A stretch of 64,000 nt of DNA, taken from positions 2,328,501 to 2,392,500 of the forward strand of contig NZ_AZUN01000001.1 in assembly GCF_000527095.1 (NCBI RefSeq), given 5' to 3'. The notes under the pieces were generated by a model. It was given only the letters and a program-made list of their open reading frames with translations, ran no database searches and was not told the origin of the DNA. The position numbers were made by a program, and so were the translations under genes. Every line of letters begins with the position of its first letter. The first letter of the stretch is position 1. Shown here in pieces: positions 1-8,989 of the stretch. Source of the stretch: Methylomicrobium lacus LW14. Its GTDB lineage: Bacteria > Pseudomonadota > Gammaproteobacteria > Methylococcales > Methylomonadaceae.

Positions 1-3000
1 ACCGGCCCCGCCTTGCAGGCGGCCGAACAGCACCGTGCCGAACACCACGTCCCGACACCCGGTGGTCCGCGCCAGCACCTGCCCCCATGCCAGATGGCAC
101 AAACTCGCGGAACTGACGCCCAGCACCCGTGCGCGCTCCCGCAAGCGCCGGGCGAGATCGGCGTCGAGTGTGTGCGCCGCTTCTTCGACGCCCGAACCGT
201 CGCCCTGCACATCCAGCACGCCGAACGGCGCCGTCGGCTCGTCCACATCGCCGAGCAACTCCCGGAAAAACGCCTCGTGCTCGGACGGGCTAATGCCCAG
301 GCGCGCCTGCGCCACAAAGTTCCGGAACGGCAACGGCTCCGGCAGCAGGTCCGCGTGGCCTGATAGATGGGCACGAGTCTCTTCCAGCAGGATTTCGAGC
401 GCGGTGTGGTCGAGCGCCAGATGGTGGGTGAGCAACAGCAGAAGCCAGCGATTGTTGGCTGCATCGTAAGCCGTGTAAGCCTGCATCATCGGCGCCCGGC
501 GCACATCGAGGCGGAAATGGCGCGGGTCGAATCGTGCCCGCAGCTGATCGGCGATGTCGCCCATTTCAGGGTCGAAAACGACCTCCTCGACGGTCAGCTG
601 GGCCTCACGCCATACCACCTGCACCGGCTCCGGCAAGCCCTCCCAGGCCATCGCGGTGCGCAGGATGTCGTGTCGGGCGATCACCGACTGTAGCGCATCG
701 AGGGTCTCCCTAAGCCGTACGGCCGTTTCGAACGCCAGCATGAAAGGAAGCAGGTAGGTATCCCCCTTTTCGGTCATCAGATGGTGAAAAAGAATGCCTT
801 CCTGCAAGGGCGCAAGAGGATAGATATCCTGAATGTTGGCCGCGCCGCCCGGCGTCGCGTCTACCAGGCGCGCGATCTCCGCCGGTTGGAGCGCGACCAG
901 CGGCAGCATCTCGGAGGTAATCTCCCCGCTTCCCGGAGGAATCCGGTTGCTGGGCACCTCGACCAAACTGACTCGGGTCCCTACGGCAGCCGCCAATCCC
1001 GCCAGCGTCGGCGTGGTAAACAGAGCGCGCACGTCGGCCTTGAGGCCCGCCTGCCGCATCCGCTCGATCAGGGTCACCGCCAGCAGGGAATGACCGCCGA
1101 GCGCAAAGAAGTGGTCATGCCGCCCCACTCGCTCGACCTTGAGCAGTTCCGACCAGATCCGAGCCAGCGCGGTCTCGACCTCGCCCTGCGGCGCCTCGTA
1201 ATCCAAGACGCCGAATGCGTCGGCGTCCGGCGCCGGCAGCGCCTTGCGGTCCAGCTTGCCGTTGGGAGTCAGCGGCAGCACGTCCAGCCGTACATAGGCC
1301 GCCGGCACCATGTACTCCGGCAACCGTTCGCTCAAATGCTGCCGCAGTAGATCTATCGCGATGGGCTCGTCGGCGGAGTAGTAGGCGACCAGCCGCGGAT
1401 CGCCCGCGCCGTTCTCCCGCGCCAGCACCGCCGCCTCGCGTACGTCAGGATAGCCTGCCAATTGCGCCTCGATTTCGCCCAGCTCGATGCGGAAACCGCG
1501 GAGCTTGACCTGGAAATCGTTGCGGCCGAGATAGTCGAGCGTGCCGCCCGGCAGCCAGCGCGCCAGGTCGCCGGTCCGGTAGAGACGCGCGCCAGCGGGT
1601 CCGAATGGGTCCGGCACGAACCGTTCTGCGGTCAGATCGGGACGGTCCAGATAACCCCGTGCCAGTCCGGCGCCGCCAAGGTACAGCTCGCCGGCAACCC
1701 CGACCGGGACCGGCGCTAAGCTGTTGTCCAGCAAGTAGGCGCGGGTGTTCGCGACGGGCCGGCCGATCGTCGTTTTTGCGCCGTCGAAATCGCACGGACA
1801 AACCCAAAAACTCGCATCGATGCAGGTTTCGGTCGGCCCGTATAGATTAATCAGCTCTGCATCCAGACGGCCGCGACACTGTTGCGCCAGCGGCGCCGGC
1901 AACTCCTCACCGCCGCAGAAAATCCGCCTTAAAGAACGCAAGGCGACGCCGCCGTCCGTATCGAGCAGCAGCCGCAGCAGACTGGGCACGGCTTGCAGTG
2001 TCGTAATGCCATGCTCCCGGATTGCCAGAAGCAAGGTGCGCGGATCCTCTTGCCAATTGGACGGCGCGAGGACCAGCGGCGCACCGAAAGATAAGGGATT
2101 GAAGAACTCCCACACCGCGGCGTCGAAGCCGATGGACGTTTTTTGCAGAAAACGATCCGACGAGTCCAAAGGAAACGCATCCTGCATCCACAAAGTATGG
2201 TTGTATAAGGCGGCGTGGGGCACCATGACGCCCTTGGGCCGGCCTGTGGAGCCGGACGTATAGATGACGTAGGCGACATGCGCCGGAGTCAGCCCGATGC
2301 CGGCCGGGTCGAGATTTTCGGCGGGCTGATGCATCCACTGTGCCTCGTCTGCGCTAAGATCGATCCGCGCAGGGCCTGCCAGCCGGGCCTTGACGCCGGC
2401 GTCAGTCAACATCAGCAGCGGCGCGCTATCGGCCAACATGAATCCCAACCGCTCCTCGGGATATGCGGGGTCCAGCGGCACATAGGTGCCGCCCGCCTTG
2501 AGCACCGCCAACAGCCCCAACACCAGCTCGAAGCTACGCTCCATGCAGAGCCCGACCCGGACATCCGGCCCCACCCCCAAGCCGCGCAGGTGGTGGGCCA
2601 GCCGGTTGGCCCGAGCGTTGAGTTCACCGTAGCTTAGAATCCGAGTGCCATGGACCACCGCCGGCGCCTCCGGCTTGTTGATGACCTGCGCTTCGAATAG
2701 CATGTGGATGCAGCGGTCCTTAGGGAGCTCGACCGCCGTGGCGTTCCAGTCGATCAGAATCCGCCGGATGTCCGCGTCGTCGAGCAGCGGCAATTGCCGG
2801 ATGCGCTGTTCGGGAGCGCGCGCTATCCCTTCTAGCAGGTGCCGGAAGTGCTCCGCCATGCGCTCAATAGTGGCAGCATCGAATAGATCCGCGGCGTATT
2901 CCCAGGTGGCCTCCAGACCCTCAGACCCTTCCTCTAGGTTCAGCAAGAGGTCGAACTTTGCCGCCATCAGCGGCGCCTCCACCACGCTCAGACTGAGATC

Positions 3001-6000
3001 CGGCAGAGCCAGGTCCGCCTGCTCGTTATTCTGCAAGGCCAGCATGATCTGGAATAAAGGATGATGACTGAGGCTCCGTTCCGGGTCCATCAGCTCCACC
3101 ACTTGTTCGAATGGCAATGATTGGTGGGCGTAGGCCTCCAGCGCCGTCTGCTTGGCCTGCCGCAAGAGGTCGAGAAAGCGCGGATCCTCCGAAAGATCCA
3201 GGCGCAGCACCAGGGTGTTCACGAAGAAACCGATCAGGGGCGTCAACTCGGCCTGGGTGCGGTTGGCGATAGGCGTACCCAGCACAATATCAGAGGCTCC
3301 GCTGTAGCGCGCCAGCAGCACCGAGAAAGCCGCCTGCAAGGTCATGAACAGGGTAGCGCCTTCCCGCTGGCCCAGCTTGTTTAGCTCGGCGGTCAGTTCG
3401 CACCCGAGCTGTTGCCGGTAGACCGCGCCCTGGTCGCTCGGCAGCGCCGGCCGCGGCCTGTCTGTCGGCAGGCTGTGCAGCTCCGGCAGGCCCTTGAGCT
3501 GGCGGCGCCAGTAGTTTTCCAGACGATTCCGCTCGGCGCCCTGCAACCAGCGCCGCTGCCAGGCGGCGTAGTCTGCATACTGAATCGGCAGTTCCGTCAG
3601 CGGGCTGGCTTCACCACGCGCGTAGGCGGTATAGAGCGCCGCCACCTCCTGGATCAGAACACCCACCGACCAGCCGTCGGCGGCAATGTGGTGTACCGTG
3701 GCCAGCAGCAGGTGTTCCTCGTCCATCAATTGCAGCAGCCGGGTCCGCAGCAGCGGGCCTCGGCCGAGGTCGAACGGTTGCGCCGACTCGGCCGTAAGCA
3801 ATGCCTCCGCCTCGGCCGCCCGCGCCGCCTCCGGCAGGTCCCGTAAATCCGTCAGCGGCAGGGGCACTTCGGTCGCCGGCTGGATGATTTGCTGCGCTTC
3901 GCCGTCGACGGCGGTGAAAGTGGTGCGCAGGCTCTCGTGGCGCCGCACGATTTCGCCGAACGTGCGCGCGAGTGCCGCCCGATCGAGCGTGCCCCGGAGC
4001 CGCAACGCTGCCGAGAGGCTGTAGCGGGAGCTGGGGCCTTCGAGCTGATCAAGGAACCATAGCCGCTGCTGGGCGTAGGACAGCGGCAGGGCGCCGTTCC
4101 GCGCGACCCGTTCGAGCGCAGGAATATCGCTGCGCGCTTCGGCGCGGTCGATGGCCGCTGCCAGTCCTCGGAGCGTCGAATGGCTGAACACCGTAACGAT
4201 CTGAAGATCCACGCCGAACTCCCGCCGAATCAGTGCCACCAGCCGGGTTGCCAACAGCGAATGGCCGCCGAGTTCGAAGAAATTGGCGGTCGCGCTGACC
4301 TGATCCAGCTCCAGCAATTCGCCCCACAGCGCCGCCAGGCGCTCTTCGACCTCGCCCTGGGGCGCCTCGTAGCCCATGACGCCGTAAGCGTCGGCTTCCG
4401 GCGCCGGCAGCGCCTTGCGGTCCAGCTTGCCGTTAGGGCTCAGCGGCAATGCCTCCAGCCAGACAAAGGCCGACGGCACCATGTACTCCGGCAATCGTTC
4501 TCCCAACTGCTGCCGCAGAAGATCTATCGCGAGGGGTTCCTCGGCGGTGTAGTAAGCGACCAGCCGCGGATCGCCCGCGCCGCTCTCCTGTGCCAGCACC
4601 ACCGCCTCATGCACGCCCGGATAGCATGCCAGCTGCGCCTCGATCTCGCCCAGCTCGATGCGGAAGCCGCGGAGCTTGACCTGGAAATCGTTGCGACCGA
4701 GATATTCGAGCGTACCATCCGCCAGCCAGCGACCTAAGTCGCCGGTCCGATAGAGGCGAGCGCCTGCTGGCCCGAACGGGTCTGGCCCGAAGCGCTCCGC
4801 GGTCAGATCGGGACGATCCAGATAGCCCCGCCCCACCTGCACGCCGCCGATGAAAAGTTCTCCTGCCACCCCGATCGGGACGGGCTCCCCCTGCGGGTCC
4901 AGGACGTACATCTGGGTATTCGCAATCGGCCGGCCGAGCGGAATGCTCGCGCCGGTGAAATCCGGGGTGTAGGCCCAAGCGGTCACGTCCACGGCCGCTT
5001 CGGTCGGCCCGTAAAGGTTATGTAACTCCACGCCCGGCAAGCGTTCGTGGAAGCGTCGCGCCAGCGCCTCCGGCAACGCTTCGCCGCTGCACATCACGCG
5101 GCTCAGATGGGTGCATGCCGCCGCCTGCGGATGGTCGAGAAACACTTGCAGCATCGAAGGCACGAAGTGCAGCGTCGTGATGTTTTCCCGCCGAATGACA
5201 TCCGTCAGATAAGCGGGGTCCTTGTGTCCCTCCGGGCGCGCCATGACCAGCCGCGCACCGGTGAACAAGGGCCAGAAGAATTCCCATACCGAGACATCGA
5301 AACTGAACGGGGTTTTCTGCAATACCGCATCACAGGCTTCCAACCCATAGACGCTTTGCTTCCACAGGAGGCGGTTCACCACGCCCCGGTGCTCATTCAT
5401 CGCGCCCTTCGGTCTGCCGGTGGAGCCGGAGGTATAGATCATGTAGGCGAGGTGCCGCGCGGTCAGGCCGACCGCCGCCGGGTCCGGATTGTGATCGGAC
5501 CGATGCGCCCATTGCTCCGCTTCGGCGAGGTCGATCACCGGAACGTCCGGCGCCGCATCGAGGAAACCTGCGGCCAGATCGCCCTGGGTCAGCAACACCC
5601 GCGGCGCGCTGTCGCTCAGCATAAAGGCCAGCCTCTCCTCGGGATAGGCCGGGTCCAGAGGCACATAGGCCCCGCCCGCCTTCAGCACGGCCAACAAGCT
5701 CACCACCATCTCGAAACTCCGCTCCAGGCATATCGCCACCCGCGCCTCCGGCTCCACCCCCTGCGCCCGGAGGTGGTGCGCCAGCCGGTTGGCCCTGGCG
5801 TTCAGCTTGGCATAGGTCAGCTGCCGGTCTTCGAACACCACCGCCGCCGCCTCGGGAGTCTGCCGCACTTGCGCCTCGAACAGCTCGTGGATGCAGAGAT
5901 CCTGCGGGTAGTCGGCCGCGGTGGCGTTCCAGTCGGCCAGAACCTGCCGGCGTTCCGCCGGATCGAGAATGTCGATCCGGCCGATGGGCAGGCTGGAATC

Positions 6001-7341
6001 GTGCGTAATGGCCTCCAGAAGTTTTAAGAAACGCTGCTGGTGAGCGGCAAGATCTTCTGAGGTGTAAAGGGCCGGATTGGCGTCAAAGTCTATCCTAAGG
6101 CCTTTGCCGTCGCCCCGGTCGTAAACGAAGATCGCAAGATCATCGGACGTACCGTTCGAAAGGTTATGCGGGGTGACAGGATGGCCCGCGAAGCTAAGGT
6201 CGTAATCGAAAGGCTCGATATTGATGACCATCGAAAAAAGATGCTGGTTATGGGCCAGAAGATTCAGATCCCGCCGCAAGTCCTCATATCTGTAGCTCTG
6301 ATGCCGCAGGATCTGGCGAACTTCCCTGCCGACTTGTTGGAGGAGTTCGGCCACACTCATCTCCGACGCCATCGCCAGACGCAGCGGCACCGCATTCGCA
6401 ACCATGCCCGGTGCGCGCCGCATACGGTTATTTGAGCGCGCCGTGACCGGAAGCCCGATCACCATATCCTCCACGCCCGTTACCCGGTAAAGATAAAGCG
6501 CGGTTGCCGCGATCAAAGTCTGCGGCAGGCTGGAGCCGGCGGCCTGCGCAAATCTCTGCAGCGCATTGACGGTATTGGGGGAGAGATTTGACGTTTGGCG
6601 AAGCAGCCCGCCGACATTCGGCGCCTGCCGGCTCGCGAGGCTGAGGGCTTCCGGCTTATCGGCGAAGCGGCCCAGCCAATATTCGCGGTCGCGCGTGAAG
6701 CGTTCCGAGCTGCGATAGGCGGCCTCTTCCTCGATCAGCAAGGACAAAGGAGAGAACGCATCGTCATCAGAGGGAGACCTCCCTTCGACGAGCGCGGTGT
6801 AGATGTGTGCCACGCGCCGGGTAAAGAGGCCGGCAGTAAAGCCGTCCATGATGATGTGATGGCTGCGGTGATACCAGACGAAGCGGTCGGCTGCGACCTT
6901 AAACAGGGCAGACTTCCAGAGGGTGCCGGTCAGCAAATCGACCGGCCGGGTCAATTCGGCCATCATCCAGCGTTCCGCCGCTTGCGGATCCACCTCGGCG
7001 CTGACATCGATAAACGGGATATCGGCGTCGAAAGACGGGGCGATGCACTGCGATAGCCCATCGCTATCCTCGATAAAGCGTACGCGCACCGTGTCGGCCT
7101 CCATGGCGGCCTGCCGCAACGCGGCCTCGAATAGCGCAGGATCGACTGGCCCGTGGATTTCTATGGCTTCGGCAAGATTGAATATCGAATCCGGTGAACT
7201 TAACTTCTGTGCGAACCACATTCCGGTCTGCGCGGCGGACAGAGACAGAACGTTCTCGAATTTATTTTTAGATAGCTCACTATGCATTCCAGCAACATGA
7301 TTTTTTTCTGCTATCCTAAGTTGAGCTTCATATTCACACAT
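1..7341 (-). CDS. Non-ribosomal peptide synthetase, partial (C-A-PCP-C-A-PCP-C...), siderophore-like
   Basis: The frame is open from an ATG at 7341 (AGGA about 10 nt upstream) to the window edge, 2447 codons, so the C-terminus is missing. Domains in order: C1 (residues about 25-450, HHIIMDG at 161-167), A1 (about 470-960, core YTSGSTGRPKG near 634), PCP1 (GGHSLL near 1022), C2 (about 1085-1520, HHIAADGWS near 1217), A2 (about 1530-2040, YTSGSTGRPKG near 1690), PCP2 (GGHSLL near 2077), and a third C-type domain from about 2165. The ten-residue adenylation codes I read are DVWHMSLVDK for A1, close to the serine code of EntF, and DAWQFGLIDK for A2, a published glutamine code. C1 resembles the EntF condensation domain, which receives an aryl acid. 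The third C domain carries HHLMTEKGD, matching the HH[I/L]xxxxGD signature of dual epimerisation/condensation domains. No thioesterase lies inside the window. Product identity is inference. Confidence 0.93.
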   Translation of the reverse strand, partial: MCEYEAQLRIAEKNHVAGMHSELSKNKFENVLSLSAAQTGMWFAQKLSSPDSIFNLAEAIEIHGPVDPALFEAALRQAAMEADTVRVRFIEDSDGLSQCIAPSFDADIPFIDVSAEVDPQAAERWMMAELTRPVDLLTGTLWKSALFKVAADRFVWYHRSHHIIMDGFTAGLFTRRVAHIYTALVEGRSPSDDDAFSPLSLLIEEEAAYRSSERFTRDREYWLGRFADKPEALSLASRQAPNVGGLLRQTSNLSPNTVNALQRFAQAAGSSLPQTLIAATALYLYRVTGVEDMVIGLPVTARSNNRMRRAPGMVANAVPLRLAMASEMSVAELLQQVGREVRQILRHQSYRYEDLRRDLNLLAHNQHLFSMVINIEPFDYDLSFAGHPVTPHNLSNGTSDDLAIFVYDRGDGKGLRIDFDANPALYTSEDLAAHQQRFLKLLEAITHDSSLPIGRIDILDPAERRQVLADWNATAADYPQDLCIHELFEAQVRQTPEAAAVVFEDRQLTYAKLNARANRLAHHLRAQGVEPEARVAICLERSFEMVVSLLAVLKAGGAYVPLDPAYPEERLAFMLSDSAPRVLLTQGDLAAGFLDAAPDVPVIDLAEAEQWAHRSDHNPDPAAVGLTARHLAYMIYTSGSTGRPKGAMNEHRGVVNRLLWKQSVYGLEACDAVLQKTPFSFDVSVWEFFWPLFTGARLVMARPEGHKDPAYLTDVIRRENITTLHFVPSMLQVFLDHPQAAACTHLSRVMCSGEALPEALARRFHERLPGVELHNLYGPTEAAVDVTAWAYTPDFTGASIPLGRPIANTQMYVLDPQGEPVPIGVAGELFIGGVQVGRGYLDRPDLTAERFGPDPFGPAGARLYRTGDLGRWLADGTLEYLGRNDFQVKLRGFRIELGEIEAQLACYPGVHEAVVLAQESGAGDPRLVAYYTAEEPLAIDLLRQQLGERLPEYMVPSAFVWLEALPLSPNGKLDRKALPAPEADAYGVMGYEAPQGEVEERLAALWGELLELDQVSATANFFELGGHSLLATRLVALIRREFGVDLQIVTVFSHSTLRGLAAAIDRAEARSDIPALERVARNGALPLSYAQQRLWFLDQLEGPSSRYSLSAALRLRGTLDRAALARTFGEIVRRHESLRTTFTAVDGEAQQIIQPATEVPLPLTDLRDLPEAARAAEAEALLTAESAQPFDLGRGPLLRTRLLQLMDEEHLLLATVHHIAADGWSVGVLIQEVAALYTAYARGEASPLTELPIQYADYAAWQRRWLQGAERNRLENYWRRQLKGLPELHSLPTDRPRPALPSDQGAVYRQQLGCELTAELNKLGQREGATLFMTLQAAFSVLLARYSGASDIVLGTPIANRTQAELTPLIGFFVNTLVLRLDLSEDPRFLDLLRQAKQTALEAYAHQSLPFEQVVELMDPERSLSHHPLFQIMLALQNNEQADLALPDLSLSVVEAPLMAAKFDLLLNLEEGSEGLEATWEYAADLFDAATIERMAEHFRHLLEGIARAPEQRIRQLPLLDDADIRRILIDWNATAVELPKDRCIHMLFEAQVINKPEAPAVVHGTRILSYGELNARANRLAHHLRGLGVGPDVRVGLCMERSFELVLGLLAVLKAGGTYVPLDPAYPEERLGFMLADSAPLLMLTDAGVKARLAGPARIDLSADEAQWMHQPAENLDPAGIGLTPAHVAYVIYTSGSTGRPKGVMVPHAALYNHTLWMQDAFPLDSSDRFLQKTSIGFDAAVWEFFNPLSFGAPLVLAPSNWQEDPRTLLLAIREHGITTLQAVPSLLRLLLDTDGGVALRSLRRIFCGGEELPAPLAQQCRGRLDAELINLYGPTETCIDASFWVCPCDFDGAKTTIGRPVANTRAYLLDNSLAPVPVGVAGELYLGGAGLARGYLDRPDLTAERFVPDPFGPAGARLYRTGDLARWLPGGTLDYLGRNDFQVKLRGFRIELGEIEAQLAGYPDVREAAVLARENGAGDPRLVAYYSADEPIAIDLLRQHLSERLPEYMVPAAYVRLDVLPLTPNGKLDRKALPAPDADAFGVLDYEAPQGEVETALARIWSELLKVERVGRHDHFFALGGHSLLAVTLIERMRQAGLKADVRALFTTPTLAGLAAAVGTRVSLVEVPSNRIPPGSGEITSEMLPLVALQPAEIARLVDATPGGAANIQDIYPLAPLQEGILFHHLMTEKGDTYLLPFMLAFETAVRLRETLDALQSVIARHDILRTAMAWEGLPEPVQVVWREAQLTVEEVVFDPEMGDIADQLRARFDPRHFRLDVRRAPMMQAYTAYDAANNRWLLLLLTHHLALDHTALEILLEETRAHLSGHADLLPEPLPFRNFVAQARLGISPSEHEAFFRELLGDVDEPTAPFGVLDVQGDGSGVEEAAHTLDADLARRLRERARVLGVSSASLCHLAWGQVLARTTGCRDVVFGTVLFGRLQGGAG

Positions 7342-8080
7342 ACAATTTTTCCTGTTTTACCTGTGATTCAGAGTGTCTTTCGCCGATGGGCGGTTATCTT
7401 GTGGCGCACGATGACTGCAATCATTCCCCGGTATCGAGCGTTTGAACCGCCCGAAAAAGGCGACGATTCCGACGGCCTTCGCAGCAAATGTCATTCGTAA
7501 CGGGGATTAGGGCGAATTATGTTCCCGTGCTGAGGAGGCGGACTGGTCTAAAGCAATGTGTGCAATAAAGCATACGGTTACCAGGCCTTGGCCGGCATGA
7601 GGCGGCCGCCAATCATTTCCTTCCTGGACTGTAGCTATTTAGGGTTAGGGATGTGAGATGGTAAGGGTGCGGGAGTGTCGAAAACGGGATCTCCTGACGC
7701 CCATTAGGCCGCCCTGTAAACCCATACATCGATATATAGGACGCTCATGGTCAATAGCGTCATCATTCGGGTATGAAGAAAGAGGCGCCGGGAAAAGGGA
7801 AAATCGAGATACGGAGCCACGCCGATCGGAGTTCGGACACTCACAGCGCCAACGGCTTAAAGGTTTTCTCGTGAAGACGGATATTCCGGCCTGGCAAACT
7901 TACCGGGCACACATCCGCCCATCCCAAAAATGTTTTGACCAAGAACAGAATACGGTGGCCACCCTTCGCCTAAGGAAACAGAAAAGGCCTATTTTTGCTG
8001 CCGATTTGAGACTTCGATGGAAACCCCGTCACCCTCTACCCAAGCGCGCGCTAATCCCTTCTCAGCGTGACGCTCTCCGG
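7342..8080. other. Non-coding gap between mbtH-like gene and NRPS
   Basis: This 739-bp stretch separates the MbtH-like stop from the NRPS start, unusually long for a co-transcribed pair. No frame on either strand reads like protein. A plus-strand open frame at 7658-8242 has a basic, low-complexity composition and no family resemblance. I see no inverted repeats typical of an IS end. It may hold the NRPS promoter or a decayed gene. One weak Fur-box-like match is listed separately. Confidence 0.5.
7410..7428. promoter_or_regulatory. Weak Fur-box-like sequence upstream of NRPS
   Basis: By eye 12 of 19 positions match the classic Fur consensus GATAATGATAATCATTATC, including an exact AATCATT half. 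It ends about 70 bp upstream of the NRPS start, a plausible operator position. On its own the match is marginal. It gains some weight from the better palindromes upstream of the neighbouring mbtH-like gene. Confidence 0.22.
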
Positions 8081-8308
8081 CTATCGTTCCGCATTTTCAG
8101 CGGCATCCCCCTGTCGGCGGAGACTGAGGGGGCGCATATCGGTCCATGCTTCTTTGATGTAGGCCAGACAGGCTTCTTTATTTCCGCTCTTGCCGACTGC
8201 CTGCCAACCGTCCGGAATATCCTTGAAATCCGGCCAGATTGAATATTGCTCTTCGCGGTTAACAACGACCTCATAGGTCGTCCGGTCCTCTTCTTTGTCC
8301 CGACTCAT
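8081..8308 (-). CDS. mbtH: MbtH-like NRPS accessory protein
   Basis: This 75-residue protein belongs to the MbtH family, small chaperone-like partners that bind and activate NRPS adenylation domains. The family hallmark is present: NREEQYSIWP, then PDGW, CLAYI and WTDMRPLSLR, with the conserved tryptophans at about residues 25, 35 and 55. It starts at an ATG preceded by AGGA, on the same strand as the NRPS and upstream of it, so it is very likely the dedicated partner of that synthetase. The 739-bp gap to the NRPS is unusual. Fur-box-like palindromes lie 130-460 bp upstream, suggesting iron control (inference). Confidence 0.93.
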   Translation of the reverse strand: MSRDKEEDRTTYEVVVNREEQYSIWPDFKDIPDGWQAVGKSGNKEACLAYIKEAWTDMRPLSLRRQGDAAENAER

Positions 8309-8441
8309 ACACTGTTTCCTTTTTCGTAATCAAATCTTGCGCTGACGCTTACACAGGCACGAAATCCCTTGCTCCGCCCTGACAGGAGACAGCCTGGATA
8401 TGTTAGTTAGAAATGGCCGTTCTGCATTGCCTGCAATACGC

Positions 8442-8456
8442 TGATACTCGTTATCA
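8442..8456. promoter_or_regulatory. Fur-box-like palindrome 1 (TGATACTCGTTATCA)
   Basis: TGATACTCGTTATCA is an inverted repeat of TGATA around a 5-bp centre. It matches the 7-1-7 Fur consensus TGATAATNATTATCA at 12 of 14 defined positions. It lies 134 bp upstream of the mbtH-like start. Control of an NRPS locus by Fur would fit siderophore biosynthesis. Binding is inferred. Confidence 0.5.
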
Positions 8457-8653
8457 CGGATCGCCGAATCCGGCTGAACGGAATGGTTATCCCGACTCAC
8501 CGCACCTGGATACCACCTGGCAAACAAAAATACATACCGCTTATGATACGGGCTTTTTTTTACAACTCGATGAAATCTGTTATCCGCTACCGATAGAAAG
8601 CAGTTGGGATACGTTAGTTAAGAAGGCCTGTTTCGGCATTGGCAGGAACACTC

Positions 8654-8668
8654 TGATACTCGTTATCA
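8654..8668. promoter_or_regulatory. Fur-box-like palindrome 2 (TGATACTCGTTATCA)
   Basis: This second, identical copy of TGATACTCGTTATCA lies in the second unit of the tandem duplication, 346 bp upstream of the mbtH-like start. The same 12-of-14 match to the 7-1-7 Fur consensus applies. Identity of this block inside otherwise diverged copies suggests it is under constraint. Confidence 0.45.
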
Positions 8669-8755
8669 CGGCTCACCCGACCTGTCTGAATGTGATCGAT
8701 TTCGGCAGTTAACCAGCGCTTTTCTTAACTGGTTATTAAACTGACAAACAAAAGG

Positions 8756-8772
8756 GATAATGCTTATGATAC
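8756..8772. promoter_or_regulatory. Possible third Fur-like site (GATAATGCTTATGATAC)
   Basis: GATAATG followed by CTTATGATAC matches about 13 of 19 positions of the classic Fur box when extended to 8774. It lies at the end of the second repeat copy. The first copy keeps only the GCTTATGATAC part. Evidence is weaker than for the two identical palindromes. Confidence 0.28.
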
Positions 8773-8989
8773 TGGCTTTCCCAGCTTAAGTGCTTAACCG
8801 AAAGTTAACGGGCGCTAAAAAATTAGATCCAGCGCTGTTTTCATCGAAAACATGCCCGGGTTGACTTGGCGTGAATGATTTGAAGGGCGGCGTCGTATTG
8901 TTTTTACGCCGCGCCGGGCGGGCCGGATGCAACGCAGCGGAATCGGGATCATCGCAACCCGCGCCCGCAGCGTCACATCCGGCGGCAGG

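Larger units (their letters stand above)
8397..8779. repeat. Imperfect tandem duplication upstream of mbtH
   Basis: Two diverged copies, about 8397-8556 and 8608-8779, are offset by 211-223 bp. Shared blocks in the same order include GGATAyGTTAGTTA, a 19-bp block CTGATACTCGTTATCACGG that is identical in both copies, CAAACAAAA and GCTTATGATAC. No protein-coding frame explains the conservation. Each copy carries the same TGATA-N5-TATCA palindrome, so the duplication doubles a candidate operator. Confidence 0.7.

Noticed and set aside
5047..6027. Plus-strand open frame inside the NRPS
   Set aside because: It lies opposite the first adenylation and condensation domains and has no recognisable domain. 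The minus strand reads through with all core motifs.
7658..8242. Plus-strand open frame between NRPS and mbtH
   Set aside because: It has a basic, unstructured sequence and overlaps the mbtH-like gene on the other strand. No ribosome site precedes it.
8881..8912. Possible terminator after hflC (GCGGCGT / ACGCCGC)
   Set aside because: The stem is only 7 bp with a 12-nt loop, and no T-run follows on the minus strand.
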